A stretch of DNA of 64,000 nucleotides, from the NCBI GenBank assembly GCA_965223035.1, contig OZ244980.1, forward strand, positions 2,852,001-2,916,000, given 5' to 3'. A program made the translations under genes and the position numbers. Source of the stretch: CAMDPA01 sp965223035 (GTDB lineage: Bacteria; Pseudomonadota; Alphaproteobacteria; Rhizobiales; Hyphomicrobiaceae). This document shows, piece after piece, positions 18,008 to 26,707 of the stretch (within the stretch, counting starts at the first letter, position 1; each line of letters starts with the position of its first letter). Below the pieces are notes generated by a model. The model saw only the letters and a list, made by a program, of their open reading frames with translations, was not told the DNA's origin and made no database searches.

Positions 18008-19153
18008 TCAGCGCGGCTCCGGCGCGTTGAGGCGGCCTGACCAGTGCTGGCGAAACGCGGCGAACCGGCCTTGCGCGATTGCCTCCCGCATGGCCGCCAT
18101 CAGCTCCTGGTAAAACCAGACGTTGGCCCACGACAGCAGCATCGCCCCCAGATACTCGCCGGATTTGACCAAGTGATGCAGGTAAGCGCGGGAAAAATCG
18201 CGGCAGGCTGGGCAAGCACTGCTGGCGTCGAGGGGCCGGGGGTCCTCGGCGTGGTGGGCGTTCCGTAAATTGACGCGGCCGGACCATGTGAAGGCCTGGC
18301 CGTGGCGCCCAGCCCGGGTTGGCATCACACAATCGAACATGTCGATCCCGCGTTCGGTGGCCTCGATCAGGTCGTCCGGCGTACCCACACCCATCAGGTA
18401 GCGCGGCTTGTCGGTCGGCAAATACTGCAGTGTCGATTCGATGGTTGCCAGCATCAACGATTGACCCTCACCGACCGCCAGGCCTCCGATCGCATAGCCT
18501 GGCAGGTCAAGCGCGGCGAGACCCTCAGCCGAGCGACGACGCAGCTGCTGGTCGGTCCCGCCTTGTACGATGCCGAACAGGGCTTGACCCGGATGCGCAT
18601 TGCCGGCGTCGCGCTGGCGGCCAAACTCGGCCTGGCAGCGGACCGCCCAGTTCAGACTGAGCTCGGTGGCGCGTCGCGCGGTTTCAGGCGCGGTGGGAAG
18701 CGCGACGCACTCGTCGAGCTGCATCTGAATGTCGCTGCCCAACAGGCATTGGATCTCGATGGCGCGCTCCGGGGTGAGGGTGTGTCGGCTGCCGTCGAGA
18801 TGGGATTGGAAGGCGACGCCATCGTCGCTGACGGTGCGCAGGGCGGCGAGTGACATGACTTGAAAACCGCCGGAGTCGGTCAGGATCGGACGATCCCAGC
18901 GCATAAACCGATGGAGCCCGCCCAACCGCGCGATCCGCTCCGCGCCGGGACGCAACATCAGATGATAGGTATTGGCGAGAAGGATGTCGGCGCCAGCTCG
19001 ACGTACTTGCTCGGGGTAGAGTGCCTTGACGGTGGCAAGCGTGCCGACCGGCATAAACGCCGGCGTGCGGATGCTGCCCCGGGGCGTTGAAATTTCGCCG
19101 CCACGCGCGGATCCGTCATGGGCGTGGCGCCGAAAACCAAAGGCTGCGGTCAT
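18008..19153 (-). CDS. tgt: Queuine tRNA-ribosyltransferase
   Basis: Exchanges guanine-34 for preQ1 in GUN-anticodon tRNAs (381 aa). General-base Asp93 is in LTDSGGFQ and the nucleophile Asp274 in IDMFDCVMPTRAGRHG. The zinc site is unusual: of the four ligands known from Zymomonas Tgt (Cys318, Cys320, Cys323, His349), only two appear conserved here (Cys314 and Cys317). The first and last align with Ser312 and Ala343, in DASSACPACRDF and LSWANVWFYQ. The ATG at 19153 is the natural family start. It lies downstream of queA on the same strand with a 129-bp gap. Confidence 0.93.
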   Translation of the reverse strand: MTAAFGFRRHAHDGSARGGEISTPRGSIRTPAFMPVGTLATVKALYPEQVRRAGADILLANTYHLMLRPGAERIARLGGLHRFMRWDRPILTDSGGFQVMSLAALRTVSDDGVAFQSHLDGSRHTLTPERAIEIQCLLGSDIQMQLDECVALPTAPETARRATELSLNWAVRCQAEFGRQRDAGNAHPGQALFGIVQGGTDQQLRRRSAEGLAALDLPGYAIGGLAVGEGQSLMLATIESTLQYLPTDKPRYLMGVGTPDDLIEATERGIDMFDCVMPTRAGRHGQAFTWSGRVNLRNAHHAEDPRPLDASSACPACRDFSRAYLHHLVKSGEYLGAMLLSWANVWFYQELMAAMREAIAQGRFAAFRQHWSGRLNAPEPR

Positions 19154-19282
19154 AGCAGGCTCAATCGGGTGGGTGCTGTCATCGCGTTGTCTCGCCGCTG
19201 CCGGGAGCCGTCGCGCCGTGGCTGTAGGCCTTGAAGCTCCAGCGCAGGCTGATGTCGTCGATTGCTGGTTTGATGCTTGACC

Positions 19283-20374
19283 TCACGCGCGCATCAGCAA
19301 ACAGGCGTCGCCGTAGGAATAAAACCGGTAACCGGTGGCGATAGCATGCCGATAGGCCTGCAGCATAGGTTCAACGCCGGCAAACGCGCAAACCAGCATG
19401 AACAGGGTCGAGCGCGGCAAATGAAAGTTGGTGAGCAGCCCGTCAACGGCGCGAAAGCGATAGCCCGGCGTGATGAAAATCGACGTCTCGCCGCGGAACG
19501 GATGCACGATGTTGCTCGTATCTGCGGCGCTCTCCAACAGGCGGAGTGTGGTGGTGCCGACCGCAACGATGCGACCGCCGCGTGCGCGGGCCGTATTGAG
19601 CGCGGATGCCGTTTGAGCGTCGATCTCCCCCCATTCGGCGTGCATCCGGTGATCGCGGGTATCGGCGACCTTGACGGGGAGAAAGGTGCCGGCGCCGACG
19701 TGCAAGGTGAGGCGCTGTTGGGCAATGCCGTGCGCGGACAGCCGCTGCAAAAGCTCGGGCGTGAAATGCAGCCCGGCGGTGGGTGCCGCCACGGCGCCAT
19801 CCCGGCAGGCATAGACGGTTTGATAGGCGACACTGTCCCCGGCGTGGCCGGCCCGCCGCTGGGCGATGTAGGGCGGCAGCGGGACCTCGCCGACCTCGCG
19901 GATCGCTCGATCCAAGGCGGGTCCGGCTTGGCTGAACCTCAACGTGACCTCGCCGCCCTGATCTTTGGCAACGACCTCAGCCGTCAGGTTCAGGCCTCGG
20001 TCGTTCTGTGGTGACGCAAACTGCAGCTGATCACCGACCGCCAACCGCTTGGCCGGCCTGGCGAGCGCGCGCCAGCGATCGGCATCGAGCCGCTTGATCA
20101 AATTGACGCCAATGCGCGCCACCGCTTCACCACGCCGGCGCTTGGCGCGCAGCGCGGCGGGAATGACCCGGGTATCGTTATAGACCAAAACGTCGCCAGC
20201 TCGCAGCAAACCGGGAAGGTCGCTGACGATGTGGTCCGACAGCTGGGCACCGGTGCTGCCGTTGGGCTCTGCGGCCGGCCTGACCTGCAGCAGCCGCGCG
20301 GCCTCGCGCGGGTTGGCAGGCTCCAACGCAATCAGGTGCTCTGGCAACTCAAACTCGAACAGATCGGTGCGCAA
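19283..20374 (-). CDS. queA: S-adenosylmethionine:tRNA ribosyltransferase-isomerase
   Basis: Second dedicated step of queuosine synthesis on tRNA: transfers and isomerises the ribosyl part of SAM onto preQ1 to give epoxyqueuosine (363 aa). It has the standard MRTDLFEFELPEHLIA start, DVLVYNDTRVIPA, APTAGLHFTPELL, LHVGAGTFLPVK, HAEWGEI and LLTNFHLPRSTL. The initiator is TTG at 20374 with GAGG at a good distance upstream; no ATG fits better. It is followed by tgt, and divergent from the GbsR-like gene. Confidence 0.95.
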   Translation of the reverse strand: MRTDLFEFELPEHLIALEPANPREAARLLQVRPAAEPNGSTGAQLSDHIVSDLPGLLRAGDVLVYNDTRVIPAALRAKRRRGEAVARIGVNLIKRLDADRWRALARPAKRLAVGDQLQFASPQNDRGLNLTAEVVAKDQGGEVTLRFSQAGPALDRAIREVGEVPLPPYIAQRRAGHAGDSVAYQTVYACRDGAVAAPTAGLHFTPELLQRLSAHGIAQQRLTLHVGAGTFLPVKVADTRDHRMHAEWGEIDAQTASALNTARARGGRIVAVGTTTLRLLESAADTSNIVHPFRGETSIFITPGYRFRAVDGLLTNFHLPRSTLFMLVCAFAGVEPMLQAYRHAIATGYRFYSYGDACLLMRA

Positions 20375-20513
20375 CGCAAAGCCTCAACGGTAACCGGGCT
20401 GAGAACAAAGCAAGCCAACGCGGCGACAGCAAGCCAACAGTCAGCTCTGGCCAGGCGGCTACAGCCCGCCTGGTCCCAGCCCGGCATGTTATGTTCGATT
20501 TCGGAGAACGGGC

Positions 20514-20542
20514 TTGACATCCGGCCCAACATATCTGATATT
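20514..20542 (+). promoter_or_regulatory. Probable promoter of the GbsR-like regulator
   Basis: Perfect TTGACA (20514-20519), 17-base spacer, then GATATT (20537-20542). Transcription from it would start at about the A of the ATG at 20549, so the mRNA would be leaderless or nearly so. The -10 element touches the palindrome at 20541-20558. Confidence 0.6.
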
Positions 20543-20558
20543 TCTGTCATGACAGAAA
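20541..20558. promoter_or_regulatory. Palindromic operator over the regulator start codon
   Basis: TTTCTGTCATGACAGAAA is a perfect 18-bp inverted repeat centred on the ATG (20549) of the GbsR-like gene and abutting its -10 element. A related site lies at 21213-21232. It is the expected place for autorepression by a MarR/GbsR dimer; binding is inferred. Confidence 0.6.
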
Positions 20559-21199
20559 GAATTGATAGAAACCGACTGCCCCCGGCCGTTGAGCGGTTCG
20601 TGCTGCACTGGGGCGAGATGGGCACGGTCTGGGGCACCAATCGCTCGGTCGGGCAGATCCATGCCCTGTTGTACCTGTCAGATCAGCCGCTGACAGCGGA
20701 GGACCTCGCCGCCACCTTAGGGTTGGCGCGGTCAAACGTCTCGAATTCGCTCAAGGAGTTGGTGGCTTGGAACCTGATCCGCCGGGTGCACGTGATGGGC
20801 GATCGCCGCGACTTCTTTGAGGCGGAAACGGATCTATGGGAGATGTTGACCCGCATCGCCGAGGGGCGCAAGGCGCGCGAACTTGATCCGACGCTGGCGA
20901 TGCTGCAGGTCTGCACGCAAGAGGCCGAGGCGGATCGCTTCATCAGTCAGACGGTGCGCCAGCGGATCACGGCCATGCACGAGTTCGTTGGAACGATCGA
21001 TCGATGGTCCGCAGAGATCCGTCGGGTGCCACGGCCCAAGCTCAACATGCTGCTGCGATTGGGCTCGGCGATCGCACGCCTGGTTCCAGGGCGCGGCGAG
21101 GTGGTGGCCGACGAGCGCGCGAGCAGCGATCGCCCGGCGCAGACCTCGGTGGCAGACCGACCGATCCGGAATGCTAAGGAAGAGCGGATGTCGGATTAG
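20549..21199 (+). CDS. GbsR/MarR-like winged-helix transcriptional regulator
   Basis: A 216-aa regulator resembling COG1510 (GbsR, MarR superfamily). The N-terminal winged helix-turn-helix (about residues 15-95) includes RSVGQIHALLYLSDQPLTAEDLAATLGLARSNVSNSLKEL and the wing IRRVHVMGDRRDFFEAE. The C-terminal half is helical and probably dimerises. The ATG at 20549 follows no Shine-Dalgarno sequence but sits at the predicted transcription start and inside a perfect palindrome, which points to a leaderless, self-controlled gene. A DUF4166 gene follows 53 bp downstream with a similar palindrome before it. No effector is suggested by the sequence. Confidence 0.85.
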   Translation: MTERIDRNRLPPAVERFVLHWGEMGTVWGTNRSVGQIHALLYLSDQPLTAEDLAATLGLARSNVSNSLKELVAWNLIRRVHVMGDRRDFFEAETDLWEMLTRIAEGRKARELDPTLAMLQVCTQEAEADRFISQTVRQRITAMHEFVGTIDRWSAEIRRVPRPKLNMLLRLGSAIARLVPGRGEVVADERASSDRPAQTSVADRPIRNAKEERMSD

Positions 21200-21212
21200 T
21201 TTTTGGCCAAAA

Positions 21213-21232
21213 ATTTCTATTTTGACAGAAAT
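21213..21232. promoter_or_regulatory. Second candidate operator, upstream of the DUF4166 gene
   Basis: ATTTCTATTTTGACAGAAAT shares the half-site TGACAGAAA and the outer arms TTTCT..AGAAA with the palindrome over the regulator start. It is directly preceded by another perfect palindrome, TTTTTGGCCAAAAA (21200-21213). It lies 20-40 bp before the GTG at 21253, within reach of the ribosome-binding region. Confidence 0.55.
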
Positions 21233-21252
21233 AACTGAATGGGAGGGATCGC

Positions 21253-21930
21253 GTGCTGTCATTGCCTGTCAACGGCGCCGCACCGGCCGCCAGGGTGAAC
21301 CGCGCCAAGCAGGTGCCGACGGTCACCGATCAGCGTTATCAGCAACTCCTCGGCCCTGCAGCATGGGCGCAGTTGCCGCCGGCGGTACAACGGCGGTTTT
21401 CGCGGCCACTGGCGCCGGATCGACAACGCATCTACCGCGGTCAGGTGCTCCATACCGAGTTGTCGCTGGCCGGTTGGATGTTGGCACAACTTGCGCGCCT
21501 GGTCGGCGGCCCGTTGCCGTTCACCCATGGGGCGACCGGGCCCAGCGTCGTGATCGTGAGCGAGGCGTCGGCGCGCGCCGGGCAAATCTGGACCCGCAGC
21601 TACGCGCGTTCCGGCGCATTCCCGCAGATCGTCCAAAGCGCCAAGCGATTTCGGGGTCCGACGGGATTGGAGGAAGACCTGGGCCACGGGCTATCCATGC
21701 GGCTGACCACGCGGGTCGACGACGGCGACTTGGTGTTCACCAGCGCCGGCTATGATCTGCGGTTCTTCGGTCGTCAGGTGCAGCTGCCGCGGTGGCTGTC
21801 GCCGGGTCGCTGCGAAGTGCGTCATCGGGCCGAAGACGATTCACATTTCACCTTCACGTTGAAGCTCGTCCACCCCATTCTTGGACAGCTGCTGGAGCAG
21901 ACGGCGCTTTATTGCGATGAGATCCCTTGA
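21253..21930 (+). CDS. DUF4166-domain protein
   Basis: A 225-aa protein whose residues from about 40 on match the DUF4166 pattern as I recall it: a QIWTRSYARSGAFPQIVQSAKRF block, then GPTGLEEDLGHGLSMRLT, LRFFGRQVQLPRWLSPG, and HFTFTLKLVHPILGQLLEQT. The function of this domain is not established; it often occurs next to or fused with NAD(P)-binding saccharopine-dehydrogenase-like proteins. The GTG start has GGGAGGG 5 bp upstream. No signal peptide is seen. The operator-like palindrome before it and the adjacent GbsR-like gene suggest the regulator controls it. Confidence 0.75.
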   Translation: MLSLPVNGAAPAARVNRAKQVPTVTDQRYQQLLGPAAWAQLPPAVQRRFSRPLAPDRQRIYRGQVLHTELSLAGWMLAQLARLVGGPLPFTHGATGPSVVIVSEASARAGQIWTRSYARSGAFPQIVQSAKRFRGPTGLEEDLGHGLSMRLTTRVDDGDLVFTSAGYDLRFFGRQVQLPRWLSPGRCEVRHRAEDDSHFTFTLKLVHPILGQLLEQTALYCDEIP

Positions 21931-22224
21931 GTTGGCTCGCCAGCGTCGCCGCGGTCTTGTCCGTGGCGCAAGACAGAGGTAGGCGTCGGTTGTCATGCCG
22001 TTCGCGACGGCTTAGCGTGCCGCATCAACCGGCAGGGTTTCCGGGTGCGCTTGCAGCGATGGTGGTCAAGGTCCTAGACCCCGTCCATTAGAGGCGGATC
22101 AGCGTAGTCGGCCCGCTCCGCAGCCCAGCCTGCCGACGGCATGAGGTTGTGGACGCAATGGCTGAGGAATCGGGATCGTTCCAGCGCACGCTGAGAGGTC
22201 CTGGTGTGGCAGCGGATGAAGCCA

Positions 22225-22938
22225 ATGAATATCGATCGATCCAAGCGTGCCGCCGCCGAAAAGGCGATGGAGTACGTGCAGCCAGGGATGGCGCTGGGAT
22301 TGGGTACAGGTTCGACCGCCGCCATCTTCGTCGAGGTGTTGGCGCAGCGCGTGCAGGCCGGGCTCGATGTGGTGTGCGTGCCGACCTCGGAGAGCACCCG
22401 GCTCCAGGCCGAACGGGCGGGACTGACGCTGACCACCCTGGACGCCCAACCACGGCTCGATTTGACGATCGATGGCGCTGACGAGATCGATGCGGCGTTG
22501 CGGTTGATCAAAGGCGGCGGCGGCGCACTGCTGCGGGAAAAGATCGTCGCTACGGCTTCATCGCAGATGCTGGTGATCGCTGATCATTCCAAACGGGTCG
22601 ATCGTCTTGGCAAATTTGCCCTGCCCGTGGAGGTGCTGTCGTTCGGTCTGGAAGCGACGCGCCGACAGCTGGTTGCGCAGGCCGCCGACGTGGGATGTGC
22701 CGGCTCGATCGAGTTGCGTCGCAGCAACGACGGTGCACCATATTGGTCCGACAGTGGCAACTATATCCTCGACTGCGCGTTCGGCCGAATCGATGAGCCG
22801 GAGATGCTCGCCGCCGCGCTGCAAGTGATTCCAGGTGTTGTCGAGCACGGGCTTTTTATCGGATTGGCGGATCTGGCGCTGATCGGCGACGGCGATCGGG
22901 TCGAGGTCATCAATGCGCTGGATGAACCCGATGACTGA
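22225..22938 (+). CDS. rpiA: Ribose-5-phosphate isomerase A
   Basis: Interconverts ribose-5-phosphate and ribulose-5-phosphate in the pentose phosphate pathway (237 aa from 22225). It shows GLGTGSTA (25-32), DLTIDGADEID, LIKGGGGALLREKIVA with the catalytic Glu, and the C-terminal GVVEHGLFIGLA. Starts at 22204 (GTG) and 22216 (ATG) are also in frame; 22225 matches the usual N-terminus best, but its ribosome-binding site is weak. The roughly 290 bp between the DUF4166 gene and rpiA contain nothing I recognise. Confidence 0.94.
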   Translation: MNIDRSKRAAAEKAMEYVQPGMALGLGTGSTAAIFVEVLAQRVQAGLDVVCVPTSESTRLQAERAGLTLTTLDAQPRLDLTIDGADEIDAALRLIKGGGGALLREKIVATASSQMLVIADHSKRVDRLGKFALPVEVLSFGLEATRRQLVAQAADVGCAGSIELRRSNDGAPYWSDSGNYILDCAFGRIDEPEMLAAALQVIPGVVEHGLFIGLADLALIGDGDRVEVINALDEPDD

Positions 22939-23012
22939 GCCCGCAGCGCCGGGCTTCGGCTTGCCTCAATCTAACTGCCGGCTCCCTTCAACATGTGCCA
23001 AGGCCTCGCAGC

Positions 23013-24431
23013 ATGACCAAGTTCGACTATGACCTGTTCGTCATTGGCGCCGGCTCCGGCGGTGTCCGTGCCGCCCGGATCGCCGCCACGCACGGGGCAA
23101 AGGTAGCGGTGGCCGAAGAATACCGTGTTGGTGGCACCTGCGTGATTCGGGGCTGCATACCCAAAAAGCTGCTGGTTTACGCCAGCCGATTTCCCGATGA
23201 ATTCGAAGACGCGGCGAGTTTTGGATGGACGCTGTCGCAACCCCGCTTTGATTGGCCCAGATTGATCGCCGCCAAGGACAGAGAGATCGCCCGCCTGGAA
23301 GGGCTCTACAAGGCGAACCTGAACCGGGCCGGGGTGGAGATAATTGCGACGCGTGCGGTGCTCGACGGCCCGAACACCATCAGTTTGTTGGCCGAAGGCC
23401 GCTCGGTGACGGCCGACAAAATCCTGATTGCGACGGGGGGGCGGCCGAGCATCGCCGGCGACGGTCACCGCCCGATCCCCGGCGCCGAACATGTGATCAC
23501 CTCAAACGAGGCGTTTCACCTGTCCAGTCTGCCGCGCCGCGTCCTGATCAACGGCGGCGGCTATATCGCGTTGGAGTTCGCCGGCATCTTCAACGGGCTC
23601 GGCAGCGAGACCGCCGTCGTCTACCGGCGCAACAAAATTCTGCGTGGCTTCGATGAGGATATGCGTGACGGCCTCACCGAAGCCTACACCCAGCGCGCCA
23701 TCCGGATTCTGAGCGATCGTACCTTCGTGCGGATCGATAAGATCGCTGACGGTCTACGCGCGCATTTCAGCGATGGCAGCGTCGAAGACGCCGACGTCAT
23801 CATGTTCGCCACCGGCCGTAGGCCGAATGTCGAAGGGCTTGGGCTGGAGTCGGCGGGCGTTCAGTTGGGCAGCAATGGCGGGATCTTGATCGATGAAAAC
23901 TACCGTAGCACCATGCACAATATCTATGCCGTCGGCGACGTGAGCAACGAGATCCAGCTGACGCCGGTCGCGATTCGTGAAGGTCACGCGTTCGCTGACA
24001 GCGTCTTCGGACCAGAGCCGTGGTCGGGCGCTGCCGATTTGGTGCCGACCGCCGTGTTCTCGACGCCGGAGATTGGCACCGTTGGCGTGACCGAGGCGCA
24101 GGCGCGTGACCCGGCCGAGACCGCGCGCGTTAGCCCGGCCCTGGCGGGACTGGGGGGCGAGATCGACATATACAAGTCACGGTTTCGGCCGCTCAAAGCG
24201 ACCCTGGGGGAGCGTGAGGAGCGGATGATCATGAAGCTGATCGTCGATCGGGGAACGGATCGCGTGATGGGCTGCCATGTTCTGGGAGCCGATGCCGCTG
24301 AGATCGTGCAGATGGCGGCAGTGGCGATGCGGATGGGCGCCACCAAGGCGGATTTCGACGCGACCGTCGCGCTGCATCCCTCCGCAGCCGAGGAACTTGT
24401 AACCATGCGGACCAAGTGGACGCCTGCATAG
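23013..24431 (+). CDS. gor: Glutathione-disulfide reductase
   Basis: FAD- and NADPH-dependent reductase of the pyridine nucleotide-disulfide family (472 aa). The FAD motif GAGSGGVRAAR begins at residue 12, the redox-active pair is Cys43/Cys48 in GGTCVIRGCIPKK, and the dimer-contributed catalytic His455-Glu460 is in HPSAAEE. Arg residues in VYRRNKILRGFDE fit NADPH preference. The CVIRGC spacing and overall sequence favour glutathione reductase over lipoamide or mercuric reductase. The ATG at 23013 was chosen over a GTG at 22995. It follows rpiA by about 75 bp, linking an NADPH user to the pentose phosphate pathway. Confidence 0.93.
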   Translation: MTKFDYDLFVIGAGSGGVRAARIAATHGAKVAVAEEYRVGGTCVIRGCIPKKLLVYASRFPDEFEDAASFGWTLSQPRFDWPRLIAAKDREIARLEGLYKANLNRAGVEIIATRAVLDGPNTISLLAEGRSVTADKILIATGGRPSIAGDGHRPIPGAEHVITSNEAFHLSSLPRRVLINGGGYIALEFAGIFNGLGSETAVVYRRNKILRGFDEDMRDGLTEAYTQRAIRILSDRTFVRIDKIADGLRAHFSDGSVEDADVIMFATGRRPNVEGLGLESAGVQLGSNGGILIDENYRSTMHNIYAVGDVSNEIQLTPVAIREGHAFADSVFGPEPWSGAADLVPTAVFSTPEIGTVGVTEAQARDPAETARVSPALAGLGGEIDIYKSRFRPLKATLGEREERMIMKLIVDRGTDRVMGCHVLGADAAEIVQMAAVAMRMGATKADFDATVALHPSAAEELVTMRTKWTPA

Positions 24432-24638
24432 CATGAGCCGGCGCCACCGGTCGATCGCTTCAAGGAATCTGCAGCAAGCGCGACTTGTTTGCAACGCGGA
24501 GATGCAAAGTGGTGCAACACCTGGGCTGATGCTTGGCTTCTCCAGCGAGTCCTGTTAGCCGGCACGGGTATTGGTGCTCGGTTGTGTTTCGTTCAGCCTA
24601 TTGCAGAAAGACATGGGTGCACTGATAAGGAGAACGAT

Positions 24639-25358
24639 ATGGCGCGGGTGAATTGGGTCCGCGCCTTGGTGGTTGGATTGTCTTTCGTCGCTACTGGGGC
24701 TGTGCACAGCGCTCAAGCACAAAATTGGGCGAGTTCCGGGCTTATGAAGTTCGGTGTCTTTCTGCAGGGATCGCTGATTGAGCACGAGGTTCATCAAGCA
24801 CCCGTGACCACCGCGCCGTTCAGGCAGACCGCTACACCGAATGGCGTCGGCGTCGGGGTCTCTTGGGGCTATGATCTGCGGATGGGGCGTTGGCTCGTTG
24901 GCATCGAGATCGATGGCGCTTTCGACAATGGTCGCGACAAGATCGATGGGGGAACCGGGGAGCGCTTTGGGGCGCAATACACAGCCTCCGTCCGGGGCCG
25001 GTTGGGCCTGCTGTTTCACCAGGCTATGTTGTTTTATGGAACCGTCGGTTACGGGTTAGCTGGGGCGGAGTACCAAGTGGACGGCCGATCGCTACCGTCA
25101 AACCTCGGCATCAGCGATAAAAAGTCCGTCAGTTTGGGCGGTGTCACGTTCGGTGGTGGCGTTGAATACGACATCGGATGGTCGATCCTGTTCGCGGAGT
25201 ATTTGCACACCGAATATAATCGGTGGAGCTTCCGCAATCGCGTTGCGAGCAAGCTCAATGTCGATACCAGGGCAGACGTCGCCCGGCTCGGATTGAAGTT
25301 TAAAATCGGCCATGATTACGCACACGACACCTATCGAGTGCCGGGATCGTTCAAGTAG
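24639..25358 (+). CDS. Outer-membrane beta-barrel protein (Omp25/31-like)
   Basis: A 239-aa exported protein with a signal peptide cut after AQA at about residue 27. The mature chain has alternating amphipathic strands, the paired pattern GVSWGYDLRMGRWLVGIEIDG and YTASVRGRLGLLFHQAMLFYGTVGYGLA, and an aromatic-containing final strand (ARLGLKFKIG), followed by an extra 13-residue tail. This resembles small alphaproteobacterial barrels of the Omp25/Omp31 type. AAGGAGAACG precedes the ATG at 24639 and decides the start. Confidence 0.8.
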   Translation: MARVNWVRALVVGLSFVATGAVHSAQAQNWASSGLMKFGVFLQGSLIEHEVHQAPVTTAPFRQTATPNGVGVGVSWGYDLRMGRWLVGIEIDGAFDNGRDKIDGGTGERFGAQYTASVRGRLGLLFHQAMLFYGTVGYGLAGAEYQVDGRSLPSNLGISDKKSVSLGGVTFGGGVEYDIGWSILFAEYLHTEYNRWSFRNRVASKLNVDTRADVARLGLKFKIGHDYAHDTYRVPGSFK

Positions 25359-25588
25359 CATTCCCCACAAGCCACAGTGTCAGGTGCCGTTGACCGTCGG
25401 TTGCCGGCACCGTTGCAGGTGCGCCTCATGTGCAGATGTCGGCTGGTAGGCTGATAGCGGTTTTCGTTCGCCTGCGCATGCCAAGGCCGATCGACCGATC
25501 GCCTGAACCGGCGCGGCGTGGCGCTAATGTCGAATGTTTTTTCCCGCGATGGTTCACTTCAGCGGTTCTAACCGGTCAGATCTTGCTT

Positions 25589-25644
25589 TACATCATGTCC
25601 GCTAAAGGCGGAATCGCTGTGCCGGCCCGCTCAAACTGAAACGC
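25589..25644 (-). repeat. Family B dispersed repeat, copy B3 (internal deletion)
   Basis: On the minus strand it reads GCGTTTCAGTTTGAGCGGGC, CGGCACAGCGATTCCGCC, TTTAGCGGACATGATGTA. Both ends of family B are present but the central part found at 52972-53116 is missing. A family A copy follows after two bases. Together they fill part of the 539-bp gap between the outer-membrane protein and the SDR gene; the rest shows nothing clear. Confidence 0.75.
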
Positions 25645-25646
25645 TT

Positions 25647-25709
25647 TAGATCATCTTTGCGCCTTTAATCGGGATCGTTCCGATTCCGATTAAAGGCAGG
25701 TTGCTCTAG
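25647..25709 (+). repeat. Family A dispersed hairpin repeat
   Basis: TAGATCATCTTTGCGCC, arms TTTAATCGGGATCG and ATTCCGATTAAA, then GGCAGGTTGCTCTAG. This copy has the variant end with TTTG after GATCATC, also seen (inverted) at 37390-37453 and 56703-56765. Confidence 0.87.
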
Positions 25710-25897
25710 GTGTGAACTTTCAGGACGCTGGCCGTTCGGTCCTGACGAGAGAAGCTGATGTTATAACAGGCCAGTTCTTTTCAGACGCACCGAATGGACG
25801 TCCATAACAATGCCCGTCTGACACCGACAGGTCGAACGGCGATGGTGAGGAGGGGTCAACGGGGATCGATAGGCGTCGCAAATAAGGGCGGTTTGGG

Positions 25898-26653
25898 ATG
25901 GCGCGGTTGGCGACAAAGACAGCTTTGATCACTGGTGCTGCGGCAGGCATCGGCAACGGCATTGCCGCATTGTTCGCACAAGAGGGTGCCCGGGTGTTTT
26001 TGGCCGATGTCGATGGCGAGCGCGCGGCGGCGGCAGCCCAGCAACTGACCGATAGGGGCTTCGTCGCGACCGCGATGACCGTGGATGTTACGCGCGGTCA
26101 GGATGTCACCGCCATGTTTCAGAAGATCAAATCCGACGCGGGCGCGCTGGACGTGGTGGTCAACAATGCCGGCCTCAATGTGCGTACGGACTTTCGCCAT
26201 ATGTCGGATGCCGACTGGGTCAAGATCCGCGAGCTCAATCTCGATGCCGTGGTGCGTGTGGCGCGAGACGGCTTTGAGCTGTTGAAGGGCTCTGGCGCCG
26301 GGTCGTTGATCAACATTTCATCGATTATGGGACGGCGTGGTCTGCGTCAGCTGGTCGGGTATTCAACGACAAAAGGTGCCGTCACCGCGCTGACGCGCGC
26401 GTTGGCGATTGAATACGCACCTTTCGGGATTCGCGTGAACTCCGTCGCCCCAGGCTTTGTGGAAACCGCGCTGACGGAGCGCGTGCTGAGAAACCCGATG
26501 ATCAAGAAGGCGCTGCTGGATCAGACCCCGCTGCGCCGGTTCGGTCAGGAGCGGGAAGTGGCGCAAGTGGCACTGTTCTTCGCCAGCGATGAATCGTCCT
26601 ATGTGACGGGAGCCGAGCTTGCCGTCGACGGTGGAATGGCGGCAAGCCTTTGA
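25898..26653 (+). CDS. SDR-family oxidoreductase
   Basis: Classical short-chain dehydrogenase/reductase (251 aa). The cofactor motif TGAAAGIG is at 12-19, NNAG at 89-92 and the Ser-Tyr-Lys catalytic set is in ISSIMG (Ser142), Tyr155 and Lys159. Asp37 at the end of the second strand (LADVDG) suggests NAD(H) rather than NADP(H). The end SSYVTGAELAVDGGM is typical. The substrate cannot be predicted. The ATG at 25898 follows AAGGGCGG. It is probably monocistronic. Confidence 0.9.
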   Translation: MARLATKTALITGAAAGIGNGIAALFAQEGARVFLADVDGERAAAAAQQLTDRGFVATAMTVDVTRGQDVTAMFQKIKSDAGALDVVVNNAGLNVRTDFRHMSDADWVKIRELNLDAVVRVARDGFELLKGSGAGSLINISSIMGRRGLRQLVGYSTTKGAVTALTRALAIEYAPFGIRVNSVAPGFVETALTERVLRNPMIKKALLDQTPLRRFGQEREVAQVALFFASDESSYVTGAELAVDGGMAASL

Positions 26654-26707
26654 ACCGATGCTGGGTATGCGGATGGGGGTTGGGCGGGTTCAACTGTCGC
26701 CGCCGGG

